This document shows, in pieces, positions 1 through 9,843 of a DNA stretch of 64,000 nucleotides. A program made the translations under genes and the position numbers. Positions within the stretch are counted from its first letter, which is position 1; every line of letters starts with the position of its first letter. Source of the DNA: Linepithema humile (taxonomy: Eukaryota > Arthropoda > Insecta > Hymenoptera > Formicidae). The notes under the pieces are model-generated. The model worked only from the letters and a program-made list of their open reading frames with translations, ran no database searches and was not told the DNA's origin. The stretch spans positions 8,246,001 to 8,310,000 of the forward strand of contig NC_090128.1 in NCBI RefSeq assembly GCF_040581485.1. The letters are read 5' to 3'.

Positions 1-120
1 AAAAGTGATAACAGAATTAATATTAGCATATTATATTCCCTTTTAAGCGGTAAGTTGGCTTTTGATGAAATAGAAGTTAGCGTCATCCTTAATTGAATAT
101 GTATTGTAACGGCAATAGAT

Positions 121-138
121 ATAGATTCGCGAATCTAT
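121..138. repeat. 18-bp perfect palindrome
   Basis: The sequence ATAGATTCGCGAATCTAT equals its own reverse complement over all 18 bases and stops being symmetric immediately outside. About 0.25 such perfect 18-mers would be expected by chance in a window this size. It could be a site for a dimeric DNA-binding protein or a chance event. It is followed directly by a tandem duplication of CTCTCGTGG. Confidence 0.9.
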
Positions 139-141
139 CAA

Positions 142-159
142 CTCTCGTGGCTCTCGTGG
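142..159 (+). repeat. Tandem duplication of a 9-mer
   Basis: CTCTCGTGG occurs twice in a row without a mismatch, three bases after the 18-bp palindrome. This is a simple slippage-type duplication and no function is implied. Confidence 0.85.
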
Positions 160-586
160 AAGTAACGAAGCATCGAATGCAATCAAATGCAACTAATAAC
201 TCGACGCAATGATCGACATCGACGGCGGCAATTACCGCGATATTTCGACACGAATCGTTAATCGCTCGACATTTATCGGGTGTCGCGGTGACACGCGTTT
301 CAAAGAGCATCCAGTGTTTCGCCGGGAACAACGACGATAGTTTTCGGCATCGGCAAATAACGTTCGCGAAGAGTGTGCTTTATTGGCACGCGACGGTCGA
401 GAAATCAATATTTATATATTCTATAAAAAAATATATTGTGTAATAATTATATAAAGTTAGCCGATATTAGATTTATTTTAAATCGTATATTTTTCATGTA
501 GAATTAATAACGAAATTAAATAAGAGAACAGAGTTAAAATTTTAAATAAGAAAGTAGATAATTATTTGCGATATATCTTATTTCTT

Positions 587-601
587 AAAAAAAAAAAAAA
601 A
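587..601 (+). repeat. A15 homopolymer
   Basis: Fifteen consecutive A residues lie in an AT-rich stretch. No SINE or LINE body was recognised 5' of it and no target-site duplication was seen, so it is listed as a plain homopolymer. Confidence 0.9.
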
Positions 602-1303
602 CTCTTTACTCTGCTTATTTTATGCGCATGATGTGTTTCTGATAAAATAATCTTGATGTTTATTATGTTAGTGAGAGTTCCAAATTTTATGATTGGTTTT
701 TTACTTTGATGATGCGGGATTTCGGCAGTGATAACGCTAAATAGCTGATTATAAGGGTATATCGGGTCGACGATAATGCGAGGATGAGAGTACGGACTAT
801 GAGTTTTCCATGGCTTGTTCCGCATCATACGCGCTTGTCTGCCTCGCATATGACACGCTGGGTGAACACGCGGGTTAAATTATGGGTATCGACGGCTTTG
901 TAGCGTTCTATACGAGCTTCAGCTTGCTGGGAACTTGCGCAATTAACCGTGCTCAGGGCGACAGATCAGCCGATCTGTCAGCCAATTGGCCGATTTCTAC
1001 GCTACGGAGAATGGAAAACTGAAAAGGATTACGCAAATCACCAGAATGTTAGATTTGAAGAATCTAGTGAAGATTTAATTTGTGATATATTTTACTTGTC
1101 CCCCTCACGATTCCATAATGTACGGAAAATATTCATACTATAAAAATGAGAAAGATTAATATTTGAGATACGAAGAGGGATAAAAGATTAAAATTGGAAA
1201 GGAGACATAAACACATGAAGGAATAAAAGAAAGGCAATACGAACGAAATAGTTTCGTCGTTAATAAATTTCACTTTATTCTATTCTCTTCTTTATATTCA
1301 ACG

Positions 1304-1343
1304 AAAAAAAAAAAAAAAAAGAAAAAAAGAAAAAAAAAGAAAA
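1304..1343 (+). repeat. A-rich tract (A17 plus interrupted A-runs)
   Basis: A run of 17 A residues is followed by GA-interrupted A-runs up to about 1,343. The upstream 150 bases are also purine-rich on this strand. A retroposon poly-A tail is possible, but no flanking duplication was found. Confidence 0.85.
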
Positions 1344-1908
1344 CAGCAGTTAAGTACGAAGGTAAAAAAAGTTGAAGTGCAAAACGATAGTCAACAAAAA
1401 GGATTTCAAGATATCATTTGCGATCACTGGTATTTTAAAAAATGTACATATATGATCGCTTCAATTTTAATAAAAATTAATGTGCAATAAAAATATTCAG
1501 TGCGCGAATTTAAAGTTAATATTATCACGGAGTAAAGTGATTTATTAATTATACCGACACTTGAGCCAATTACGATGCAAGATATTATACGTATAAACCT
1601 TTAAATTGAAATTATTAATTTTTTATAAGAGCTGCCCGCCATGATATAACGTACGACGAGCGTTTATCAGCCCCGAACGACGTAAAGCCGCTTTAATTAT
1701 CCGGCTCCGTTTTTTGCGGCGCAGCCGGTCTTGTCCAAAGTAGCGTTCGGTCAATTGTGCTGTATCGGAAATATCGGAATCGTGAGCGGCGAGCGACCTC
1801 CGAAATGTCGATGATCATCGGTTCGTAGGTTTAATAGAAACGGAGTTGGATGAGAGACTGATGGATGCGGAAGGAGAGAAGGGATCGATGAGAAACCGTG
1901 GGTGGACT

Positions 1909-2000
1909 CCTCTCCTATTAATATAGAGATATAGACGTACCGGGTCGATCTGGTGGCCTCGCATATACGTATATCTCTCTATTGAGTATTCAGGGTGAGG
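1909..2000 (+). other. Long imperfect hairpin, possible structured RNA
   Basis: The 5' arm at 1,920-1,939 pairs with the 3' arm at 1,966-1,983: fourteen positions with one mismatch, a two-base bulge (GA), then four more pairs closing a 26-base loop. Pairing resumes outside, with 1,909-1,915 against 1,994-2,000 carrying one mismatch. The size is within the range of microRNA precursors, but the loop is large and no known mature microRNA sequence was recognised. The 3' arm contains the 12-bp palindrome ATATACGTATAT (1,963-1,974). Folding was judged by eye only. Confidence 0.35.
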
Positions 2001-2113
2001 CGAGGCGTTTGATTGGCGCCTCTGGGGTCATTCCGATGGATGAATGGTTCCTCCGAGTTCGTTCGCCGTGTCACCGTGGCTCGCCGGAGGCTTAAAAAAA
2101 TTGATTGACTCTT

Positions 2114-2135
2114 CAGGATACGATGGCGTATCCTG
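2114..2135. other. 9-bp perfect hairpin with tetraloop
   Basis: CAGGATACG (2,114-2,122) and CGTATCCTG (2,127-2,135) pair perfectly around the four-base loop ATGG. Hairpins of this size are expected a few times by chance in 64 kb, so no role is claimed. Confidence 0.7.
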
Positions 2136-2889
2136 CGGATTGCCACTCGCATTGTCCTAGGTTAGGCTAATTTCCAATTTTTTTCTCTTTCCCTCGTTCT
2201 TCTGCGTGTATTTCGCAGAAAATGGATATCAGTTTCTATATGTAAAAAATTCGGATAGATAAATTAGCGATCGCGACTATTTAAATATCAAAAGGTCAGA
2301 TGATTCTTAAATTATAAAAATTTCTAATAATTATTACAATCTTGAAATCTTAAATGCAAAATGAAAAAATCTATGCTCGCTAGAAGAACAGTTGCGAACA
2401 AAAAGCTTGACTCTCGACGTAACTTGTGTAACGTAGAGAGGGAAAAGTATTGGACAAAACGGGACGCAGGTGCATTCCGGCGACGAAATGGACGCGACTC
2501 GAATGCACGAAGGGATGTTTAAAAAATGAATAGGTCGATTTAAGGTTTTCTGCGCGATCCCCAATTGGTCTCCTCGTAGTACGTGAGAAGATATTATCGG
2601 TAATAATCACATTTCGACATGTTGGAATATGATGAAAAGAAAAGAATAAATCTGAATCCATATGCATTCGTTATCTGTATAATGCATGAAAAAAATCGAG
2701 AACAGCTCTATAAGTTTGTGATATTTTGCATTAATCTACCTTTTCATATCAGTATCTATAAAGACACGATGCTAGCGTAATTAGCGGATTTAGCTGGATA
2801 ATTCTGGGCCAATGTGTTGAGTGCATGGCGAAGTAATTAACAGGATTAGCTAGTCTGTCGGTAGCTCAGGATCTCGGTCCGTTACCCTT

Positions 2890-2929
2890 TGAACCAGATC
2901 TACCTGAATAGCGTAACAGATCTAGTTCA
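2890..2929. repeat. 12-bp inverted repeat with 16-base spacer
   Basis: TGAACCAGATCT (2,890-2,901) is matched by AGATCTAGTTCA (2,918-2,929) in inverted orientation, 11 of 12 pairs. A further complementary pair, CTCAGG at 2,865-2,870 and CCTGAG at 2,939-2,944, lies outside it, so a stepped stem of about 80 bases could form. Each arm carries a BglII-like AGATCT core. It could be a structured transcript, a decayed short inverted-repeat element or chance. Confidence 0.55.
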
Positions 2930-5900
2930 GCGCGTCAACCTGAGATTGTCTCGTGTATGACTATCTATTATCGATGCAGAGTGTGCAAATCAATGCTGTC
3001 AGGTCATGTGTGCCGATATCCTTCAACATGGTCCTTCTATACCTCCGTAGCGAGCACTTCACTTCGATGGGCTACTGTCTTATTCGAGCAAATGCAAACG
3101 AGATAGGTAGCATCGCCATTATTTGTACTGGCGTAATTGATCCTTTTCATAGTGGAAATAATTACTGTTATTAACAAGATAATGAGACTAGCTATCCATA
3201 ATAATGATACAGTTATGCAACATAGATTATTAGTAGAATATTCTAACAACGGTATTGTTTTATATTAATAGCTTGAACTGCAATTAAAATATATATTTCT
3301 CTCTCTTCCCTTTTGATATTAAAACGGAAACAACAGAGATGGCAATGCATTTGATTTGCTATATGAAACACTTTTTAGCTTCATCTTCAACAATTTGGAA
3401 TATCATAATATATGATTTGTTTTTAAAATTAATTTTCTACTTTGAAAGTTTTTTTGTATATTATTGCTATTCTTTTTATATTCCGAAACTTGTGATACTT
3501 TTTGTATCCGAGTGGTCTTATTTTCGACAACTTTGGAGAGAAAGTTAAGAAGAAAGATTAATATATTTAAAAAGATGCAAAATGTATCTTTTTATTCAAA
3601 TTGTAATCGGCCACCCGCTGTATTACAGCTCGCGACTTAGTTCTGCCGCGATGTAATCGGGAATTTTCGCGATATACGGACGAGAACAGTTTTTCGTCTA
3701 CACATTGTGCATTGTGTAGATTTTCTTGATTTCGCTTGTGCCATAGAAATGGGACAACGGAAGCACTCGTAGAAATGTCAAGCCGCAGGTGCAACGACGC
3801 GCCTGTGGAAAGAATGCACACGGGCTGTCGCGCGGGAAAATGCGGGCACGAATATTTGCGGCAAGCAAGCAGCGCCGTTACCGTCGCGAGCGTCACGTCT
3901 GACGTCGCTGAATAGAATTAATTTAAGTACCCTTCCAGGCGATTCCAAAGCGTAATCTGACGTTGAATTATACGCCGCTCGCTGGAAAAATCTCCCGTCT
4001 TTTTACCGTTGCGTTTCGCCCCGACTGCGGCATCGGTAAAAAAATTTCTCGTTTTATTCACGACTGTAGATATCATGATACTATTGCCGAGTTAGAAAAC
4101 GTTTAATTACGATTATTCCACATCTAAGTACATCATATTTTAATTGCACTTCAAGAGTCATATTCAGAGAAAAATTTTTACATTTGTATATATACACTTT
4201 TAAATTTGCTGTAATTTTTTAATGAAGAGTTTCGCAAACTTTTCACGAATTCTAATCCTTTGCGTACTTTATATCGCACTTACGAGTCTGTGTTTGTGTC
4301 GATCAATTATTTCCGTTAAATCGAATTTAGCAATTTGGCCAAGTCGCTTGAAAAAAGTAGCTCCGTAAATTGAAACGTTTCTCGATTATCGGAAACAATG
4401 ATTGTCGCGTAATGGAAGTTCGAGGAGAAAGTTTGTATTCTCCAGCGCGACGGTGGCTGGGGCGCTAAAAACGAGGGTTGTGTTCGAGAATCGCTGTCGT
4501 AATTAGACTCGTAACCAGGTGTCGCGTTTTGTTCGCCATTGTCGAGATGATCCGGCGAGCGGAGGGACGCTTCTACTCGTTTCTTTTGCTCCCCGTGGAG
4601 TAGCGTCTCCCTCTTTCACGGCATTGTTTGTTTTGCATTCAGCGATTTGATCACGCTACGCTAACTCGTCTAACGACCTAACGCTTCGTGCCATTAGCGA
4701 TTTGCGGAATCGCCAATCTCACGGCGACGCTTCTTCCTTTTCTTCTTCCTCCGCCTTCTCCGCCTCGTCTTTCCCGCACAGAAAACACAGTTCGAAACAC
4801 ACAGGACGAAAGGTCGCAGGTGGTGAGGTTTGTGACTCAGGGACTTTCCGGACCGTTGAAAACTTGCATCGCTAAATTGGCCAAATTTGCTTGTTGTTGA
4901 AGGGGCGCCGTTGAATGAGTCACCTGAAGCGAAAACTCGCAGGCAATCTCCAACAACAACACGGCAATATTATCCCAAGGTTTGTAACGAGTTCGTAATC
5001 CGTGCGTCTGTTGACTACTTAATTTGGGGTTCAGGACAGCTTGAGCGGTGTGGTGTCTTTTAATCCTCGATCTCATCCTCGTAGAATCGACCTCAGTTCT
5101 CATCCTCGTAAATTTACGCTTTTTCTTGGCTGCCCCCCATAATCGTGCCCGTTGAATGATTCTATAGAGATGTCATTTTTAAGCGTATACTCGTTGATTT
5201 GAAAGAAAAAATATTGCTTCTCCGAAAGGCGAATTAGATTAGTTTCAGGAAAGCAGTAGAATATGTTATCTCCGCGATTTCTCTTTGAAATAGAACATTG
5301 TTTTCTAGGATATAAAATTATTTTTAACTTTATTTCCTTTTTATCGAATTCCGTTATTAGATCTTTTTCTCTTGATGTTTTTCTTCTTGGATTCTTTCTT
5401 GAATTCCGTTTATTCGTAGAATTTTATTAATTGAAATTTATTTCTATAGAATCGGCGACTAGTCAACCGATTCACATTGTATGCGGAATCGCGGTCGAGA
5501 GATAAAACCGCGCGACGGAAACTGCTCTAACTAGGATTCGCTCTTTCGAATTTGGTCAGCGGTATTTCATTGACCGGAGATTTTCAGTACGCTGCCGTGC
5601 CGGTCGCCTTTGTATCAGTGCCTACGCATTCGCGGCATTCCTCTTTTCAATCCGGCCGATGGCGAACGAAGCCGCAACCGCGGCCGGATCACGTTTTCAT
5701 GTCGAGGTCGGCGAGAAATAGAAACAGCGGAGAGAAAGAGGAAGGAAATGGGGGGGAAGAGAAGGAGGGAGAGGCCACTGCGCGGCCTCCGTGCAATGCT
5801 TCTGCCAGGACGAGAGCGCCTCTCTTCCTTTGATGTTCGACATCGGTATCCAGCGAAGCGTAAATCTAATGTTCCACGAGGAGCTCTCTCGCACGGTTTC

Positions 5901-7860
5901 GACTAGACTCTCGCAAATTGTAACATCATCTTTCATCGAACTTCCTTTCATCGCGTCGCCTGCTCATGCGTGCGCGCGTAGCGTACAAAACCGCGCGGTC
6001 CGTTGCGCTCGAAAATTTAAAGCGTCCAAAGAAGGAAAACGTTACATTTCTCTCCGCACGCGTCTTACAGGAAAGAAAGGCGCATGTGAGCATACATAAG
6101 ACTCTGTTGGAAACCGCATTCGGATATAACGTAATATGTATATGCTATTTATCAAGAAAATCGATTCAAGCAATTCAAGCAAACTTTGCATGTGCGATGT
6201 TGGTGAAAAAAAAATGATAGCTACATTGCAGCACAAAAATACTTAAGAAAATCTGTGTTCTAAATGTTGTGGACTAATATTTTGTAAGATTAAATGTCAC
6301 GGGTCTAGAATTTTTTATTTTATCATAGTGCGTTGATTCTTTTTTATAAACAGCGTATTTTATAATATGACAATATTACGTAAAGTAATCCAGAGATAGA
6401 AAAAAAATACAATGCTGCAGTATAAATTGAACGATAAAATAAAATTGTCAAGCAAATCGAAATGTTCGAGTGAGATATGCTGTAGCGATGAATATTAAGC
6501 AAACGTTACATTTTGAAGGAATAATCGACGTCATCATAGATTTCATTCTTCCAGAAGTTCAGGTATATTATGTAATGAAGATCAAAGTATAAATCTACAA
6601 CTGGATCTCGTTCACGCAAGCAGGACACGAGAGCCGGCACCTTTGAAGAATCCCACTCTCATTATGTTCGCGGAGATTCTTCCGGATCGAAAACCACACG
6701 GAACGCAGGCAGAAGCCGTCGGAAAAGTCATTTTTCTTCCTGCGCGATATATATGTGTATCGCTTGCCACATACAAACCGACCAAATATTGCGGCCTCGC
6801 GACAGAAGCAACGCGGTCCTTTGAGGTGTCGACAAGCCACCTGGACGTAGCTATAATAGCACCCTGTGGCGTTCTTGTGCCTCGTCGCGGCTTTCGAATT
6901 CAGTTCTGTCCTGCGACAATTATAAGCTTCCGCTCGGCCGCGCGTATCTTTGCTGCACCGCACCCTCTTCTTCTGTCCCACCGCAGGGCCTTACGTATAG
7001 AACCTTGGGCGGAGTTCTTGGACGACATAATCTTCGTCGGCGAGTGCGTGAATCTGGCCGAGATTCTCGGTGACTCGCCCCTTCGACCGCTTACGATATT
7101 TCGTGTACAGGCTCTTTCCTTCGTCATGATGTATTATAGTAATGGTTTTTCCTTTTCAAAGAGATTTCTTGAGCGACGGTTATATCGAGACCGCGAGTGT
7201 CACGTAGGAAAGAATGCGTTTACATAAGAGAATGGAAGTATTGTTAGCTGCGAGTAACGCAAATGCGAAAAGGACACTTTTACATAATGTAAAAAGAATT
7301 TCGTACAGACGCAAAAATGAAAATAGAACAGCGTATTATTTTTGTATAAGTAATTTTGAAATTCTTATTTGAAGGATAAATTTCTGGAGAATAATGCGTT
7401 TTAAGAGAGAAAACTTGTGCAATGGCTTTCACGTTGAAGAGCCGAGCAGACAGTTTTGAGATGTCGATTAATCGAGACGCGATTAGGCACGGTCGGGATA
7501 TCCGATCTCAGTTTCCGACTAGCCGGAATCAACGAACTCGGCGCGAGTGCGTACTCCATTGTTAATCTACAGATTAAGCTGCGTTTAATCTGCGGCTGGG
7601 TACGGCGGGCTCGCCGTCTCGACGAGTCTTTAACAAGAGCCATCCCCTTGTCCTTTGTAGCCGCGATAGGTCCTTCGAGACGCGTAGCAGCATCTGCCGG
7701 TGCTCGGAAACCCCTTTCGAGTTATCCTCGATTCGGCCGTGTCAATGGAATCGCTCGGCCCTTTAAAGGGAGGAAATCCAATTACGTAATATCGTGGCTG
7801 CGGTGCGCCGAAGAAACGGCCGTGATCCTTGATGACGGAGTTTCAGACCGAATCGGGGCT
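2930..7860. other. Non-coding mosaic DNA, no gene seen
   Basis: CpG-richer DNA at about 3,580-4,060, 4,400-5,120, 5,450-6,100 and 6,600-7,860 is separated by AT-rich spacers. The 194-codon frame at 6,643-7,227 is the longest here. Its composition is unremarkable, it has no domain I know, and antisense frames overlap it, so it is not called. An 8-bp hairpin lies at 3,697-3,720 (TCTACACA / TGTGTAGA). The 12-mer CTCATCCTCGTA is repeated 28 bases apart near 5,072 and 5,100. Confidence 0.6.
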
Positions 7861-7864
7861 GGAT

Positions 7865-8260
7865 GAGCAGATTGTGAGAGGAGTAAAGCAAGCCGAAAGT
7901 AGAGAAGAAGCGAAAACTAGAAAGACACTCAACAAGGAAAGAAAGTAGAATGAAGAGAAATAATGAAAAGGAGAAAGAGGAAACGTATAAAAGAGAGCAA
8001 AGGCGATAGAAGCGTACAGAAGAATGTAATGCAGCAAGAAAGAAAAATCGATGGAGGAAAAAGGAATAGAAACAAGACAAGAAGAACAGTGTGACAAAAT
8101 GCAAGAAAAAAAACCAAAATAAAGCTGTGGAATAACGAAACAAATAATAAAACAGCAATGAAAAAGCAAGCGAAAAGAAAGATAGAATCGCGGAGCGAGC
8201 GGATGCGAGAGGAGCGAGTGAGAAATAAAACGAGCAGGAAGAAGTGAAAAACGGTCGAGT
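7865..8260 (+). other. Homopurine-biased tract of about 400 bp
   Basis: For about 400 bases the + strand is overwhelmingly A and G, made of short GAAA/AGAG/AAGAA motifs with isolated pyrimidines. All three + frames contain stops. On the minus strand the same bias produces long Phe/Ser/Leu-rich frames, including one of 172 codons at 7,763-8,281. That hydrophobic frame is best explained as a by-product of the strand bias and not as a membrane protein. A TATAAAAG octamer lies at 7,986 but has no initiator at the right distance. The tract could be a decayed GAA-type microsatellite or a triplex-prone element. Confidence 0.7.
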
Positions 8261-8339
8261 ATCCCCGTTAGAAATTTTCAAGTATATACTTTACTTCAAC
8301 AGAATTTTAATCCAACGCTTACAAGGTTATTTAAAGGAA

Positions 8340-9080
8340 ACTAGAGCGCCTTGTATATCGGGAAGGCGAAGAAGTGCGCGCGAGAGGAGAGACGCCGAGA
8401 GAGGGTTCGTCTGGCGAACGCGGCAGACACACCGGCGAACATCATCCTCCTCTCGCGTTCTATGGGGGTAGCCAGGTGAAAATAACGCGTATCTCACGCT
8501 GTCCCGGCTCCATCTGCTTGCGCGGCGGTGGAGTAGGCGTCGTGAAAATAAAATCGTCGTTCGATCGTCGGAGCTTAGCTGCGAGGACGGACGGAGGAGG
8601 AAAGGATGGAGTTCGAGCCGCGACGACGACGACGACGACGACGTGAGGGCGGAATGCGTCGTCGGGAACGAGAGCGGGATATCGCCGAAAGTGCCCTTAA
8701 AACTTTCCCCGGAGACGCTGCGTGCATTATCATCATCGCTCCGTACGGGTCGTTTCAGAATTCATACCTACGACGGCGATTTCGCGTTATCGGCGCGATA
8801 ACGCATCCCGTTTTCCGTTAGGGCTAAGAGCCGCGCGCCGCGCAGCCCCCGTCGTTACGATGGCTCGTTATCGTCGGGGCCAACAGCCACTCCGCGCGGT
8901 CCTGTTTACGGAGTAACTTCGATATTGCGTTACGAGATGCTGCACCTTGGCGACGCGTATCTCGGCGGCGGCGTCGCTCGCTCGCTGTCGGTCGAGTCGC
9001 CGTCGCGTGACGCGAGCGCTCTTCCCAAGGAAATGCGCAGTCATTTTGTCCGGCGAAGCGCGCGCGGCGAATTACGATTG
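8340..9080. other. CpG-rich block
   Basis: CGCG, GGCG and CGAC motifs dominate for about 740 bases, starting abruptly after the purine tract and ending in a T-rich stretch. It contains the (CGA)n repeat at 8,621. The density of CpG would suit an insect promoter or unmethylated regulatory region, but I see no TATA/initiator pair and no convincing coding frame. A splice-donor-like CCAG/GTGAAA lies near 8,475. Boundaries are estimated by eye. Confidence 0.55.
8621..8643 (+). repeat. (CGA)7 trinucleotide microsatellite
   Basis: Seven perfect CGA units plus CG lie inside the CpG-rich block. Read in any frame it would give poly-Arg, poly-Asp or poly-Thr, but no coding exon was recognised around it. 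Confidence 0.95.
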
Positions 9081-9821
9081 GATTTGTCTTCTAATTCCGT
9101 TCTTTACACTTGTATTCGTGCTGTGTCAGATTTCGTTTCGCTCTGTGATACTTGTCACACTTTTTTTTTTTTTTTCTCGCGGTTGATTCATTATTTCTGC
9201 ATCCATTTTTGCAACAAGTTGAATATATTTTTCGATGCATCTTTCTTCATCGGCTTTTCTCGCCTCTTTTTCGTTTGCGTGCTCACGGTTTTTCGGAATG
9301 GAAGTTTTATTCTTGGTGCAGTTGTTGGTCGATAAACCGATAATTTTTTGCCGAGACAGGGAAAAGGCGGTCGGTGATTCCTATCGTCCATGAGTTTCAG
9401 AAGAAAATAAACTAAGTCCTTATTTACGCCGGCCAGTGAGAAGCGATCATTATACTGCTCTTACAACCGTGTCAGTAAATTATAGATCACGCCATAGATC
9501 CATTTCGCAGTTCATAAGCAAAACGTGTAATCTGGAGTGCTATGCAGCAAGACGAATGGTGATTTCGAGCAAAGACGTGTCTACATTTACGGGAGATTTT
9601 TTTTGTGCAACTCACTTTTTTAAAAAAAACAACGAACACGGATAATTAAAGGCATGGCGCAAAGTAATATTACACCTGCTTAAATGCAAAATGTGATTTC
9701 AGGACCGAATGAGAAATAATCTGAAATAACTATTTGAATATAATTGCATATTTACAGATAGTTTTAAATTGTATTATTTTGAAACAAAGTTATCATATTA
9801 GGATTCTCATTTGCCATTTGA

Positions 9822-9843
9822 ATATATATATATATATATATAT
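9822..9843 (+). repeat. (AT)11 microsatellite
   Basis: An uninterrupted AT dinucleotide run lies at the junction between an AT-rich spacer and the next CpG-richer patch. Confidence 0.95.

Larger units (their letters stand above)
1..2889. other. Non-coding mosaic DNA, no gene seen
   Basis: AT-rich stretches (about 400-850 and 1,140-1,640) alternate with CpG-richer ones (about 120-350 and 1,640-2,150). The short open frames here have no recognisable domain and lie in overlapping positions on both strands, so I do not call them genes. The stretch holds an 18-bp palindrome at 121, a tandem 9-mer at 142, A-tracts at 587 and 1,304, and two hairpins at 1,909 and 2,114, listed separately. A hidden exon cannot be excluded without transcript data. 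Confidence 0.6.

Noticed and set aside
2158..2168. TTAGG-like sequence (CCTAGGTTAGG) as possible telomeric repeat
   Set aside because: Only one to two units. Insect telomeric arrays have many.
6643..7227. 194-codon open frame (+)
   Set aside because: Overlapped by antisense frames of 128 and 75 codons in the same CpG-rich DNA. No known motif.
7763..8281. Hydrophobic 172-codon frame on the minus strand, looking like a membrane protein
   Set aside because: Its Phe/Ser/Leu content is fully explained by the A/G-rich opposite strand.
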